Shown piece after piece: positions 32,260 through 41,924 of a stretch of DNA of 64,000 bases. Made by a program: the position numbers and the translations under genes. The notes beneath the pieces were generated by a model. It had not been told where the DNA came from. It saw only the letters and a program-made list of their open reading frames with translations, and did not search any database. Each line of letters starts with the position of its first letter. Within the stretch, counting starts at the first letter, position 1. This stretch comes from Mixta calida (GTDB lineage Bacteria; Pseudomonadota; Gammaproteobacteria; Enterobacterales; Enterobacteriaceae). Location: NCBI RefSeq assembly GCF_002953215.1, contig NZ_CP026378.1, positions 2,834,540 to 2,898,539 of the forward strand. Reading direction: 5' to 3'.

Positions 32260-32289
32260 AACATCAGTCTCAATGGATTCGTTTTAAAA

Positions 32290-32319
32290 ACCTTAAAAAG
32301 CCAGCCGCGAACGGCTGGC
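32290..32319 (-). terminator. Internal intrinsic terminator directly after wzc
   Basis: On the minus strand an 8-bp perfect stem GCCAGCCG/CGGCTGGC with a TTCG loop (32300-32319) is followed by TTTTT and a second T-run. It starts ten bases after the wzc stop and fits the rule of intrinsic terminators. Genes for glycosyltransferases follow in the same direction, so read-through must occur, probably with RfaH. Confidence 0.88.
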
Positions 32320-32328
32320 GCTGTCGTT

Positions 32329-34506
32329 TTATGGCTTAGTGGATTCGTAGCTGTAGTGGTAATAACCGTAGCCGTAGTAGCTGGCGGCTTTTTTCACTAC
32401 CAGGTTCAGAATGGCGCCTTTAATTTCGATGCCGTTCTGCTCAAAGCGACGTACGCTCACTTCCACTTCTTTCACCGTTGATTGCTCGAAGCCCGCCACC
32501 ACCATGCTGGTGCCGGCCTGCATACCGATAATCGCAGCGTCGGTAACGGCCAGAATCGGCGGCGTATCGATAATGACGATGTCATACTGCTTCTGCACGT
32601 TGGTCATCAGGTCGATAAACTTCTGGCTCATCAGCAGCTCTGACGGATTAGGCGGCAGCTGTCCACGCGGAATAAAATCGAGTCCGCTGACGTTGGTCTG
32701 ACGAATCGCCTGCTCCAGCGTCGCCTGATTTGACAGTAAGTCAGACAGACCCTTGCGGTTATCGCTGTTAAACAGCTCGTGGGAGTAGCCCTTACGCATA
32801 TCGCCGTCGATAAACAGCACGCGCTGTCCTGACTGCGCCATCACGGCGGCAAGGTTAGTGCTGATAAAGGTTTTACCGATATCAGGACTGGTGCCGGAAA
32901 TCATGATGATGTTGTTGCGCGCATCGAGCATGGCGAAATGCATGGTGGTGCGCAGGCTGCGTACCGCTTCAATCGCCAGGTCGGCCGGATTAGCCAGCGC
33001 CAGCAGCTCGCCGCCGCGCAGCACTTTTTTGCCCTTCTCTTTGCTCAGCGCGGTCAGCTTACGGTCGCGCTGCTGTTGCCATTCAGAAATCGGAATGCTG
33101 GCGTACACGTTGATGCCGCTGTTTTCCAACTGCTCAGGGCTTTCGATGCCGCGGATCAGGATAGTTTTCATCAGCACGTAGATGGTGGAGACCAGCAGGC
33201 CCAGCACCAGAGAGACGGCGATGATAATGGCGGAGCGCGGCGCGATCGGTTTGTTCAGCACCAGCGCAGGGTCAACGATACGTACGTTGCCGACGGTGCT
33301 GGCCTTATTGATGCTCAGCTCCTGCTGTTTGTTCAGCAGCTGCATAAACACCGCCTGGCCGGCGTCGACGTCACGCGTCAGGCGAATAATCTCCTGCTGC
33401 GTTTTCGGCAGCGCGGACACTTTGCTTTCCAGCGCTTTCTTCTCATCCCGCAGCGTCTGACGTTTTTCCAGCAGGGTGCGATAAGCCGGGTGCTCCTTGG
33501 TGTAAAGCTTGGAGATTTCCGCTTCACGGAAGGTCAGCTCGTTCAGCTGATTATCCACGTTCACCATGGTGTCCAGCATCGACTTCGCTTCCAGAGAGAG
33601 GTCGACCGAGTCATTTTGCTGACGGAACGCGTTCAGCTTATTCTCAGCGTCATCCAGCTTCTGGCGCACTTCCGGCAGTTGACGGCTGATGAAGTCCAGG
33701 CTCTTTTGCGCTTCCGCCGATTTACGTTCGACGTTCTGCAGCAGATAGTTCTCCGTAATGGAGCGCAGCGTATCCTGCGTCAGCTGCGGATCGGTGCCGT
33801 TCAGGGTCAGCGCCAGTACGCCGGTGTCTTTACCCTGATCGACCACGCTCAGACGGCCAACCAGATCGTTGTAGGTCTGCAGGTAGCCGTTTTTCTGTAC
33901 GGTAAAGGTATCGCCTGGGCCTGCGTCGGTATCGGAGACCAGAATCTTCACTTTCCCCTGCGCGGCGTACTGCCCTACTTTGCCTTTTACCAACTCGCCA
34001 TCGTCGCTGGAGAGGGTAAAGGTATGGTTTTCACCTATTTCCAGCTCCAGCTTCTGGCCGATTAACTCCGGCGGCAGTTCCAGACGGGAAACGGCGATTT
34101 TTTTCTGATCCTGACCCATCAGACGCGCCCAGCCTGCACCCACCACCGGCAGATATTTCGGCGTGACGGTGGTTTGCAGGTTGAGGTCGTCGATCGTTTT
34201 GCCCAGCACCATCCTGGACATGATCAGACCGATCTCAGCATCGGAAGCGGGTTTGGTGTCTGGCACCAGGCTGGAAATCTGGCTCAGCACCAGGCTGCCC
34301 TGATTTTGCTCTACCTGAACCAGCGAGTCGGCGCGATAGACCGGCGTCGCCAGAATCGAGTAGATAACGCCGATAGCGGCGAACAGCGCGGTGACGCCAA
34401 TAATAAGCCAGCGATGATCGATAATTGAACCGTATAAACGGGCTACATCGATTTCATCTTTGGCATCTGCAATTTTCTGCGAGCTATCTGATTTTTTATT
34501 GACCAT
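32329..34506 (-). CDS. wzc: Tyrosine autokinase and polysaccharide co-polymerase Wzc (AmsA)
   Basis: Wzc is an inner-membrane protein with two helices (about residues 30-50 and 430-450) flanking a periplasmic coiled-coil domain, and a cytoplasmic BY-kinase domain. The Walker A motif GTSPDIGKTF lies at 538-547 and Walker A' VLFIDGD at 563-569, with the IIDTPP Walker B further on. The C-terminus is a cluster of seven tyrosines at 710-720 that are phosphorylated in trans. It controls polymer length and export with Wza and is dephosphorylated by Wzb. The 725-residue length is typical. A terminator follows at once. Confidence 0.96.
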   Translation of the reverse strand: MVNKKSDSSQKIADAKDEIDVARLYGSIIDHRWLIIGVTALFAAIGVIYSILATPVYRADSLVQVEQNQGSLVLSQISSLVPDTKPASDAEIGLIMSRMVLGKTIDDLNLQTTVTPKYLPVVGAGWARLMGQDQKKIAVSRLELPPELIGQKLELEIGENHTFTLSSDDGELVKGKVGQYAAQGKVKILVSDTDAGPGDTFTVQKNGYLQTYNDLVGRLSVVDQGKDTGVLALTLNGTDPQLTQDTLRSITENYLLQNVERKSAEAQKSLDFISRQLPEVRQKLDDAENKLNAFRQQNDSVDLSLEAKSMLDTMVNVDNQLNELTFREAEISKLYTKEHPAYRTLLEKRQTLRDEKKALESKVSALPKTQQEIIRLTRDVDAGQAVFMQLLNKQQELSINKASTVGNVRIVDPALVLNKPIAPRSAIIIAVSLVLGLLVSTIYVLMKTILIRGIESPEQLENSGINVYASIPISEWQQQRDRKLTALSKEKGKKVLRGGELLALANPADLAIEAVRSLRTTMHFAMLDARNNIIMISGTSPDIGKTFISTNLAAVMAQSGQRVLFIDGDMRKGYSHELFNSDNRKGLSDLLSNQATLEQAIRQTNVSGLDFIPRGQLPPNPSELLMSQKFIDLMTNVQKQYDIVIIDTPPILAVTDAAIIGMQAGTSMVVAGFEQSTVKEVEVSVRRFEQNGIEIKGAILNLVVKKAASYYGYGYYHYSYESTKP

Positions 34507-34518
34507 TATTATGCCTGA

Positions 34519-34953
34519 TTATCGATTTAATGCGTGGGCCCATTTCTGAGCGGCGTCGTCCAGTAAAAGGTAAACAGATTCAAAAGCCTCTATGCTTTTA
34601 CGATAGGGATCCGGGATTTCACGGCCGTTACACCAATGGCCGAACAGCATGGTCTTACCGCGAACTTCCGGCGCGATCTTGCCGATCTCATTGATGTGCT
34701 TCCTTTCCATCACCAGAATCAAATCGTTTTCTCTGCACATCGCTGAAGTAATTTTCCGCGCGCGGTGCCCCTCCAGCGAGAGGTCATGCTGTGCTGCTAC
34801 CTTGATGGCGTTCTCATCAGCGGGGTAGTTCACCAGCGCCCCTAAGCCCGCTGATGAAACCTGTATGTGTGGACAATAATGTTTCATTAACCGCTCGCCG
34901 GTTGGCGAGCGACAAATATTGCCGACACACACGATGAGAATGGAATTAAACAT
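34519..34953 (-). CDS. wzb: Low-molecular-weight protein tyrosine phosphatase Wzb (AmsI)
   Basis: The protein of about 144 residues has the phosphatase P-loop CVGNICRSP with the nucleophile Cys9, and the DPYRKS segment bearing the general acid Asp. It dephosphorylates the Wzc tyrosine tail and so keeps polymerisation cycling. I chose the ATG at 34953 because the family begins MFNxIL; an ATG at 34959 and a GTG at 34962, overlapping the wza stop, are also possible. It sits twelve bases before wzc in the conserved wza-wzb-wzc order. Confidence 0.95.
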   Translation of the reverse strand: MFNSILIVCVGNICRSPTGERLMKHYCPHIQVSSAGLGALVNYPADENAIKVAAQHDLSLEGHRARKITSAMCRENDLILVMERKHINEIGKIAPEVRGKTMLFGHWCNGREIPDPYRKSIEAFESVYLLLDDAAQKWAHALNR

Positions 34954-34958
34954 ACTCA

Positions 34959-36089
34959 TCACCAGTTTCTGATGTCATGCGCCGAGTTGATGCTGTAACG
35001 CACGCTGTTGACGGTCGGCAGCAACTGGTTAATAACACGGTTCCAACGCGTCAGCGGGGTCGCGGTGACGTAAACGATGTCATACGGCTCAAGCTGGAAT
35101 TCAGTGCCCAGCACCATCGCGGTCGCGTCAGAGGTGTTCAGCTGATAAACGTTGGCGATTTTGCCGCCCTGCTGACGGTTCGGACGAATGACGAAGACGC
35201 CAGTTGCGTTAGAGACTTCCTGGTTCAGGCCCTGCGCATTGCCCAACGCTTCCGTCAGGGTCATGCCGCTGCGATCCATCTTCAGGGTTTGCTGACGCGT
35301 CACTTCGCCCATCACAAAGACTTTCAGGTCATCGTTACGCGGCACATAAAGGATGTCGCCGGAATAAAGCAGGCGGTTCTGCGTCAGGTCGCCGTTCTGC
35401 ATCAGCGCCTGGAGAGAAATACGCTGTTCGCGTCCGTTATGCGTCAAAATCACATTGCGCCAGTCCGCTTCTGCCGCCAGACCGCCGGCCGCATTAATCG
35501 CATCCAGCACGGTCAACGGAATGTTGGTGACCGCCTGTTTGCCGGACGTCGTCACTTCGCCGGTCACGTAGACTTTCTGAGATCGGAACGCCGCGATATT
35601 GACATCGACCTGCGGGCTTTCGATATAGCTCGCCAGACGGTTTTGAATTTCGCTGCGCACCTGTTGAATGGTTTTGCCGACAACCTTAACCCGACCGATG
35701 TAAGGGTAATAGATGGTGCCGTCTGAATGCACCCAGTTGCCGGTGTCGCTGGCGCTACGGTACTGGCCGGCAGGCGTCGTCAGCTCCGGGTGATCCCAGA
35801 CGGTGACGCTTAACACGTCGCCTACGCCGATACGGTATTCATAATTCGCCAGCTCCTGGTCGAGCAAAGGATTCGGCCGCGCCACGACAGGTTTACGGCG
35901 CAGTTGCTCAACCAGCATCGGCGTTACCGGATAGACATTAACCATCTTATCGATGTCATAGTCCGCGTCCTGCTGTTTAATGACATCTTTGCCGCTGGTG
36001 GAAACATTTTGCCCTGGGACTACAGTACAGCCACTGATAAGTGAGATTGACACCAGTAACGGAGCCAACTTGAGTTTCGATTTCATCAT
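34959..36089 (-). CDS. wza: Outer membrane polysaccharide export lipoprotein Wza (AmsH)
   Basis: Wza forms the octameric outer-membrane channel for exopolysaccharide. The 376-residue protein has a lipoprotein signal with lipobox ISGC and modified Cys21, then the polysaccharide export domain with [10 protein letters not shown] and GTIYYPYIG, and SLBB domains around VYVTGEVT and VFVMGEVT. The C-terminal [10 protein letters not shown] helix spans the outer membrane. It is the first gene of the exopolysaccharide operon, about 410 bases downstream of its ops element. Similarity to E. coli Wza is strong over the full length. Confidence 0.97.
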   Translation of the reverse strand: MMKSKLKLAPLLVSISLISGCTVVPGQNVSTSGKDVIKQQDADYDIDKMVNVYPVTPMLVEQLRRKPVVARPNPLLDQELANYEYRIGVGDVLSVTVWDHPELTTPAGQYRSASDTGNWVHSDGTIYYPYIGRVKVVGKTIQQVRSEIQNRLASYIESPQVDVNIAAFRSQKVYVTGEVTTSGKQAVTNIPLTVLDAINAAGGLAAEADWRNVILTHNGREQRISLQALMQNGDLTQNRLLYSGDILYVPRNDDLKVFVMGEVTRQQTLKMDRSGMTLTEALGNAQGLNQEVSNATGVFVIRPNRQQGGKIANVYQLNTSDATAMVLGTEFQLEPYDIVYVTATPLTRWNRVINQLLPTVNSVRYSINSAHDIRNW

Positions 36090-36252
36090 TGAATTATCAT
36101 CGCTATTGCTGATTTATTGTCTAAAGCGGTGTGTCGCCGCAAAAAAATGCTCATGAATAAACGTCAATTCACGACCAATCTGCCTCAACTATTGCTGTTC
36201 CGTCATGAGATGTTTGCCCCTCGTTTTATGCTTAAATGTCTCTGCCGCTAAA

Positions 36253-36290
36253 GCCGCTCTGTCGCAACGCCCAGTGTAAACAGAAGCGGC
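36253..36290 (-). other. Leader stem-loop between ops and wza
   Basis: GCCGCTCTG (36253-36261) pairs with CAGAAGCGGC (36281-36290) with one bulged base. It lies in the long wza leader RNA downstream of ops. No clear T-run follows, so it is not a standard terminator. Confidence 0.4.
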
Positions 36291-36497
36291 CCGCCTTCCC
36301 GCAGTTCAATCGTTGATGGTCAGCCAGAGCAGCGTGATGTCCACTGCGGCGCTATTACGCCATCGGCTATTACGCTAATCAGGCTTGTAATGAAAACCTC
36401 TATTCTGTCGTATTTATTTGGCATTAGTCTTAAAACAACAGAAAATTATAAATTACTCTTGACGGGTATATTTCGACCAGCGCGTCAGAGTTTAGGC

Positions 36498-36532
36498 ACG
36501 CTACCGCCCCTGGCTTTCAGCTACCAATGCTG
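36498..36532 (-). promoter_or_regulatory. JUMPstart with ops element for the exopolysaccharide operon
   Basis: On the minus strand the ops core GGCGGTAGCGT (36498-36508) is preceded by AAAGCCAGG and GGTAGCTG, the JUMPstart pattern. It is identical in its core to the one ahead of the O-antigen operon and predicts RfaH recruitment. It lies about 410 bases before wza. Confidence 0.93.
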
Positions 36533-36731
36533 TTTAATCAGAAGCAGTGCTATTTGAGGCGCATGAATCGAACGGTCTTTATATGTTTCTTAACGCCGCC
36601 GCTTATTACGCTTTTACCGGCGCAGGGCAGCAGAGCCAGATAAATTATCACGGTTCGATCACATAAGTTATGGCTAGATTTTTATACTATTGACTGGTTG
36701 TGACAAGCATGAGAAAGCAGATCCATAGCAC

Positions 36732-36747
36732 TTTCAGAATAAGACTA
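36732..36747 (-). promoter_or_regulatory. Conserved 16-base element, RcsAB-box-like (wza side)
   Basis: The minus strand reads TAGTCTTATTCTGAAA, which matches 15 of 16 bases of the element at 20352-20367 and about 10 of 14 bases of a remembered RcsAB site. It points towards wza, about 200 bases upstream of JUMPstart. A TTGTCA about 35 bases downstream followed by TATAAA-like sequence could belong to the promoter. RcsAB binding is inference. Confidence 0.4.
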
Positions 36748-36782
36748 AAGAATATAAAAAATAGTTGTTTATTTTCAATGTG

Positions 36783-36935
36783 TTATCTCAGTAAGGCCTT
36801 TCGTTCTTTTCCAGATAATTCCGGCTTGATAATACCTTTTATTACAGGAGCCAAATAAAATACGACTATTTCACCAGCAAATGTTAATAATCCCAGCCCA
36901 GCTCCCCCGGTAAAAATCGAATAATTGCCATTCAT
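36783..36935 (-). CDS. Possible 50-residue membrane protein
   Basis: A complete small ORF lies between the exopolysaccharide promoter region and yegH. It starts with ATG at 36935 and stops with TAA. The product begins MNGNYSIFTGGAGLGLLTFA, continues through one hydrophobic span to about residue 36 (ending FYLAPVIKGI), and finishes with a charged tail LSGKERKALLR. That plan suits a single-span membrane microprotein. No good ribosome site is visible and codon use is AT-rich, so it may not be expressed. I do not recognise a family. It is divergent from yegH, 134 bases away, and reads towards wza. Confidence 0.4.
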   Translation of the reverse strand: MNGNYSIFTGGAGLGLLTFAGEIVVFYLAPVIKGIIKPELSGKERKALLR

Positions 36936-37069
36936 TATCTGCGCACAGGGCCGTAAAATGAGGCTCGTCCGTTATTTGTTTAGGATTTTTCTCAGATATT
37001 ATTGCGTTTTGATTATTCAGCTCCCATCATCATTCCTGACAAATAAACAAATAAAGGGTGATAAAGGGT

Positions 37070-38647
37070 ATGGAATGGATCGCCGATCCGTCAATTTGGG
37101 CCGGGCTGGTGACGTTAATCGTGCTGGAGCTGGTGCTGGGCATCGATAATCTGGTGTTCATTGCAATTCTGGCGGAAAAACTGCCCGCCGCCCAGCGCGA
37201 CCGCGCCAGGGTAACAGGCCTGCTGCTGGCGCTGATTATGCGTCTGCTGCTGCTGACCTCTATCTCGTGGCTGACAGGTCTGACGCGTCCGCTTTTTACG
37301 CTGTTTAACCATGGCTTCAGCGCCCGCGATCTGATTATGTTGGTCGGCGGAATTTTTTTGCTGTTTAAAGCCACGATGGAGCTAAATGAACGGCTGGAAG
37401 GCAGCGACCTGGATGACAAGCCGCAGAAACACGGCGCCCGTTTTTGGCCGGTGGTGGCGCAAATCGTGGTGCTGGATGCGGTCTTCTCGCTCGATGCGGT
37501 CATTACCGCCGTCGGCATGGTGGATCACCTGCTGGTCATGATGGCGGCGGTGGTCATCGCAATTTTTCTGATGATCCTCGCCAGCAAACCCTTGACGCGT
37601 TTTGTTAACGGCCATCCGACGATCGTTATTCTCTGCCTGAGCTTTCTGTTAATGATTGGCTTCAGCCTGATCGCCGAAGGGTTTGGCTTCCATATTCCAA
37701 AAGGCTATCTCTATGCGGCCATCGGTTTCTCTATTTTGATCGAATCGTTCAATCAGCTGTCGCAGTTCAACCGCCGCCGGTTTCTGTCAGCCAAAATGCC
37801 GCTGCGCAAACGTACGGCGGAAGCGGTGCTGCATCTGCTGCGCGGCGAAAACGTCGAGGCGGAGCTGGATCACGAAACCGCCTCGCTGGTCGCCGACGCG
37901 CGTGAAGAGGGCGCGGTGTTTAACAAGCAGGAGCGTCAGATGATTGTGCGCGTCATGGGCATGGCGCAGCGCAGCGTCAGCAGCATCATGACTTCGCGCC
38001 ACGATATCGATCATATCGATCTCAGCGACAGTCCGGAAAAGATTATGGCGCAGCTGGATCGCAACCAGCATACGCGCATGCTGGTGACGGAAAACGGCGG
38101 CGAACCGCTGGGCGTGGTGCATGTGATCGATCTGCTGCATCAGGCGTTGCATACTCACTCTCTCGATCTGCGTGCCCTGCTGCGTCAGCCGCTGGTGTTC
38201 CCGGAGCAGCTGACGCTGCTGCTGGCGCTGGAGCAGTTCCGCAGCGCCCGCACCCACTTCGCCTTTGTGGTGGATGAGTTTGGCTCCGTAGAAGGCGTGG
38301 TGACGCTGAGCGACGTTATGGAAACCATCGCCGGCAACCTGCCTAATGAAAGCGAAGAGCTGGACGCGCGCTACGATATTTTGCAAAAAGAGGACGGCAG
38401 CTGGATAGCGAACGGCCATATGCCGCTGGACGATCTGGTGATGTATATCGCGCTGCCGCTGAATGAAAAGCGCGATTATCATACTATCGCCGGCCTGCTG
38501 ATGGACCGGCTGCAACATATTCCGCAGCCGGGCGAAGAGTTGCAGGTAGGAGACTATCTGTTCCGCACGCTGGAAGTAGAGAGCCATCGCGTGCACCGGG
38601 TACAAATCGTGCCGCTTGCTCAGCCGGAGCCGGATTACGAAGTGTAG
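37070..38647 (+). CDS. yegH: YegH, TerC-family membrane protein with CBS and CorC domains
   Basis: The 525-residue protein matches E. coli YegH closely from [16 protein letters not shown] onward. It has an N-terminal TerC-like domain of about seven helices (residues 1-235, with the [11 protein letters not shown] motif), a tandem CBS domain (about 300-425, with [14 protein letters not shown]) and a C-terminal CorC/HlyC transporter-associated domain. Its role is not settled; TerC and CorC relations suggest metal-ion handling. I chose the ATG at 37070 by homology; AAAGGG at 37053-37058 could be its ribosome site. It flanks the exopolysaccharide locus as in E. coli. Confidence 0.93.
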   Translation: MEWIADPSIWAGLVTLIVLELVLGIDNLVFIAILAEKLPAAQRDRARVTGLLLALIMRLLLLTSISWLTGLTRPLFTLFNHGFSARDLIMLVGGIFLLFKATMELNERLEGSDLDDKPQKHGARFWPVVAQIVVLDAVFSLDAVITAVGMVDHLLVMMAAVVIAIFLMILASKPLTRFVNGHPTIVILCLSFLLMIGFSLIAEGFGFHIPKGYLYAAIGFSILIESFNQLSQFNRRRFLSAKMPLRKRTAEAVLHLLRGENVEAELDHETASLVADAREEGAVFNKQERQMIVRVMGMAQRSVSSIMTSRHDIDHIDLSDSPEKIMAQLDRNQHTRMLVTENGGEPLGVVHVIDLLHQALHTHSLDLRALLRQPLVFPEQLTLLLALEQFRSARTHFAFVVDEFGSVEGVVTLSDVMETIAGNLPNESEELDARYDILQKEDGSWIANGHMPLDDLVMYIALPLNEKRDYHTIAGLLMDRLQHIPQPGEELQVGDYLFRTLEVESHRVHRVQIVPLAQPEPDYEV

Positions 38648-38780
38648 CGGCAAACGTCACCCGGCTAAACGATAAAGCGGCTGATGCGGAGCAACAGTAA
38701 CGCATTCTGAACAGACAGGTTTAAGGCGATATGGATAATCGCCTTTCGCCATATTGCGAAACCCGCGATGCTCTCCAGAA

Positions 38781-38806
38781 AAAAGGCGCCCACGAGGCGC
38801 CTTTTT
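38781..38806. terminator. Bidirectional terminator between yegH and asmA
   Basis: The 7-bp stem AGGCGCC/GGCGCCT (38784-38802) has A-rich and T-rich flanks and lies between the converging yegH and asmA genes. Confidence 0.9.
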
Positions 38807-38818
38807 GTCATCATCCTG

Positions 38819-40645
38819 TTAGCGCGGCGCGTTGTCCGGCTTCGCGTTGTCGGGATGGCGCTGCTTCCACTCGTCGATGCGCGACTTCGCTTCCGTCTCC
38901 AGCCGCTGACGCAGCAGCTGATCCAACTGCAGGCTGTACTGCAAATTATCCCATCCGCCATACAAGCGCAGCGGAACCGCTGTCTGCTGCAATGCGGCGA
39001 TCAGATCGCTATCCCCTTTCCAGCCGCCGGTCACCTGCACGCCGAAGGTGATATCGCACTGACGACGCGCCATATCAAGTTGCCCTGCCCCGCTCAGCTT
39101 AAAGCGCGAGGTGTCGCCTTCCATTCCCTTCAGCGCAATCAGCCCGTCATTCAGCGTCGCCTGTGCCCGCAGCTTATCGATATGGGTTTCATTGCTGTCT
39201 CCCGCTTCATCCTCGCTGCTGACACGATCGCTGTTGCGCGCCACGGCACGCTGAACCAGCTGCTGGAAGTTCATGCCGATAATACGCGCCGGGGCAAGCG
39301 ACATATCCGCTTCGCCGCGCCAGTGACGATGAAAATCGTTCACGCTCAGTCCCTTGCCGCTCAGCGTGCCGGAGAGCGTCAGCTGCCCGTCAAGCGACGG
39401 CGGCAACGCGAAGGCGTTCAGCAGCGGCGCCAAAGCGATATCGCGCAGCGCCGGGCGCAGCGCGGCCTGAGCCGGCTGCTGACGCATATCGATCTTGCCA
39501 GGCAGCGAAAAGGTGCCTGCGCCGATGCGCCCGGAAAACATATTCAGGGTAATATCGCCGCGCTGATTATCCGCGTCCAGCGCCACCTGTTGAAGATCGA
39601 GGCCGCGCCAGCGCAGCGCATCCGCCTGTAGCTTAATGCTGCCCGTCAGGGCGTTGAAGAAAGCGTCATCCACGCTGGCGGGCTCGGCGATAACCGGCGG
39701 ACGCGTCCCGCCCGTCGTCTGCGCGCCCGCTGGCGTCGCGCTGTTGTCGCTATTCAGCCCCGTCAGCGCATCCAGATCGAGATGCGGCGAGCGCATATCG
39801 ATATTCAGTACCGGCGCATTACCCAGCTTGCCGCTGACGGCGCCGTTCAGCTGACTTTCGCCCAGCGTCAGCGCGATGTTGCGCAGGGAGAAGCGCTGGC
39901 TCTCATCCAACCACTCCGCCTGCAGGCTGCTTTTGCCTTGCAACCCCGCGGCCGGCAGGCCGGGACCATGCAGCTGCCAGGTGAGGTCCTCTACCGTGCC
40001 GTTAACGCGGCGCGGGTATTCCGCCACGTTCATCGTGCCGTTCAGTGAAAGTTGCAGTTCACGCTGATCGCGGTTAACGCGCGTGGAGAGCGTAATTGCC
40101 GCCTCGCGGCGGCTGTCCTGCGTCAGGGAGAGATTCAGATCGCGGAAGTTGATCGCTTCGCCCTGCGGCTGCTGCCAAATCAACAGGCTGTCGGCCACCT
40201 CAAGACTGCCAATATCGAAGGTCCAGCCCCGAACCAGTTCCGGCGGCGCCGAATCGGACGGCCCCACCGGAGCGTCGTCCGGTCGCTGCGCGGCGCTGTC
40301 CGGCGTCAGACGCACCACGGCGTTTTTCAGCATCACCTGCTTGACGCTGAGCTGATGGGAAAGAAGAGGAAGGAGATGGACGTCAAGCCGCATATTTTCC
40401 GCAGTGACGAGCGGCTGCTGCGCGCCCGGCGCGGTAACCGACATCCGGCCAGCCAGAATGCTGAGCTGCGGCCAGACGTGCCAGCGCAGATCGCCTTCAA
40501 GCCGCAGCTGATAGCCGCTGCGCTGCTCGACCTGCCGCACCATGTAACTGCGAAAATCGTTGGGGTTAACCAGCAATACCAGCGCTGTCATCCCTGCCAC
40601 AACAACGACGAATAAAATGGCCAGCGTGGTAATTAATCGTCTCAT
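38819..40645 (-). CDS. asmA: AsmA, outer membrane assembly and phospholipid transport protein
   Basis: AsmA is an inner-membrane-anchored periplasmic protein of the AsmA/VPS13-like family linked to outer-membrane protein assembly and lipid transport. The 608-residue product has an N-terminal helix (TLAILFVVVVAGMTALVLLV) and a long beta-rich periplasmic part with the N-terminal AsmA motif NPNDFRSYM and the C-terminal GMNFQQL and RFKLSGAGQLD segments. It follows dcd by 21 bases on the same strand, as in E. coli, so they are probably co-transcribed. Confidence 0.93.
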   Translation of the reverse strand: MRRLITTLAILFVVVVAGMTALVLLVNPNDFRSYMVRQVEQRSGYQLRLEGDLRWHVWPQLSILAGRMSVTAPGAQQPLVTAENMRLDVHLLPLLSHQLSVKQVMLKNAVVRLTPDSAAQRPDDAPVGPSDSAPPELVRGWTFDIGSLEVADSLLIWQQPQGEAINFRDLNLSLTQDSRREAAITLSTRVNRDQRELQLSLNGTMNVAEYPRRVNGTVEDLTWQLHGPGLPAAGLQGKSSLQAEWLDESQRFSLRNIALTLGESQLNGAVSGKLGNAPVLNIDMRSPHLDLDALTGLNSDNSATPAGAQTTGGTRPPVIAEPASVDDAFFNALTGSIKLQADALRWRGLDLQQVALDADNQRGDITLNMFSGRIGAGTFSLPGKIDMRQQPAQAALRPALRDIALAPLLNAFALPPSLDGQLTLSGTLSGKGLSVNDFHRHWRGEADMSLAPARIIGMNFQQLVQRAVARNSDRVSSEDEAGDSNETHIDKLRAQATLNDGLIALKGMEGDTSRFKLSGAGQLDMARRQCDITFGVQVTGGWKGDSDLIAALQQTAVPLRLYGGWDNLQYSLQLDQLLRQRLETEAKSRIDEWKQRHPDNAKPDNAPR

Positions 40646-40666
40646 CCCATCCCCTGTTCAAGGCAG

Positions 40667-41248
40667 TTAATCTTTATCGATACGACTGGCGACCGCGCCC
40701 TGCTGCCCTTTGTATTTCGCGTCTTCACGGCGGTTATAGGGGCGAGCGGCGGGGCCGGAAAGCGGCTCGAAGCTCAGCGCGCCGATCAGCATGCCCGGAC
40801 GCAACGCTAACGGCAGTTTCCCTGAATTATAGAACTCCAGCACGATTCGGCCCTGCCAGCCCGGATCGATGCGGTGAGCGGTAACGTGCACCATTAAACC
40901 CAGGCGCGCCAGCGAGGAGCGCCCGTCAAGCCAGCCGACCAGATCGTCAGGCAGCGTGACCGATTCCAGCGTGACGGCCAGCGCCAGCTCTCCCGGATGC
41001 AGGAAAAACGCCTCCCCTTCCGGCAGGACGATTTCATCGCTCATCACCCGATCGAGCGCGGCGCTGACTTCATGTTTGGGGCCGCTCAGATCGATAAACG
41101 CCGCGGTATGCCCGCGGAAGGTACGAAACTGGTTGCCGAGCCGCACGTCAACGGTCGCGCCGTTGATGCGTTCAACCGGCGGGCGCGGCGTAATCGCCAG
41201 CTTGCCGTTGTCGAGCCAGGCTTCAATATCGCGATCGCATAATCTCAT
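40667..41248 (-). CDS. dcd: dCTP deaminase
   Basis: Dcd deaminates dCTP to dUTP, the main source of dUMP for thymidylate in enterobacteria. The 193-residue protein has the trimeric dUTPase-like fold with [10 protein letters not shown], the [16 protein letters not shown] active-site segment with its catalytic Glu, and the C-terminal AKYKGQQGA closing loop. Length and sequence are standard. It lies between udk and asmA on the minus strand. Confidence 0.97.
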   Translation of the reverse strand: MRLCDRDIEAWLDNGKLAITPRPPVERINGATVDVRLGNQFRTFRGHTAAFIDLSGPKHEVSAALDRVMSDEIVLPEGEAFFLHPGELALAVTLESVTLPDDLVGWLDGRSSLARLGLMVHVTAHRIDPGWQGRIVLEFYNSGKLPLALRPGMLIGALSFEPLSGPAARPYNRREDAKYKGQQGAVASRIDKD

Positions 41249-41282
41249 CGATGGTTACTCCTCTGCGTCAGCGCCGACGACC

Positions 41283-41924
41283 TCATTCAAAGAACTGATT
41301 GATTTTCGCTTTCAGAATATCGATGGCGATGCGGTTCTTGCCGCCGCGCGGCACAATGATGTCCGCATACTGCTTTGACGGCTCGATAAACTGTAAGAAC
41401 ATCGGACGTACGGTTTTTTGATACTGCGCCATCACCGAATCCATTGAGCGGCCGCGTTCGTTGACGTCGCGCTTCATGCGGCGCATCAGACAGATATCCA
41501 GCGGCGTATCGACAAAAATAGAGAAATTCATCTCTTCGCGCAGGCGCGCGTCGGTTAATAACAGAATGCCTTCGAGGATAATCACCTTTTTCGGCTTCAG
41601 ATGGATGGTTTCCTGGGTACGCGTATGTTCGACGTAGCTGTAAACCGGCAGCTCGATATGCTGACCCGACTTTAACGCCTGCAGATGCTGCAACAGCAGA
41701 TCGTGATCCATGGCGCTCGGGTGGTCATAGTTGGTTTTAACCCGCTCTTCCATAGTGAGATGGCTTTGGTCTTTGTAGTAACTGTCTTCAGGAATCACGC
41801 CGATATGTTCATCGCCCACCTGATCGCGAATTTCACGATAGAGCGTGCTGGCGATTAAACTTTTTCCTGATGCGGATGCGCCTGCGATACCTACAATGAC
41901 GCATTGATGGGACTTGTCAGTCAT
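41283..41924 (-). CDS. udk: Uridine kinase
   Basis: Udk phosphorylates uridine and cytidine with GTP or ATP for pyrimidine salvage. The P-loop [11 protein letters not shown] is at the N-terminus, followed by [20 protein letters not shown], the VIILEGIL motif and [14 protein letters not shown] lid segment. I chose the ATG at 41924, which gives the standard 213 residues beginning MTDKSHQC; an upstream in-frame ATG adds 17 residues with no family match. It is the first gene of the udk-dcd-asmA group. Confidence 0.97.
   Translation of the reverse strand: MTDKSHQCVIVGIAGASASGKSLIASTLYREIRDQVGDEHIGVIPEDSYYKDQSHLTMEERVKTNYDHPSAMDHDLLLQHLQALKSGQHIELPVYSYVEHTRTQETIHLKPKKVIILEGILLLTDARLREEMNFSIFVDTPLDICLMRRMKRDVNERGRSMDSVMAQYQKTVRPMFLQFIEPSKQYADIIVPRGGKNRIAIDILKAKINQFFE

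Larger units (their letters stand above)
36090..36782. other. Long leader and promoter region upstream of wza
   Basis: This AT-leaning region of nearly 700 bases carries the leader hairpin, the JUMPstart and the conserved 16-base element annotated separately. No further gene is credible in it. Confidence 0.6.

Noticed and set aside
36925-37149. Plus-strand ORF of 74 codons overlapping the yegH start
   Set aside because: It overlaps the conserved N-terminus of yegH in another frame and has no family match.
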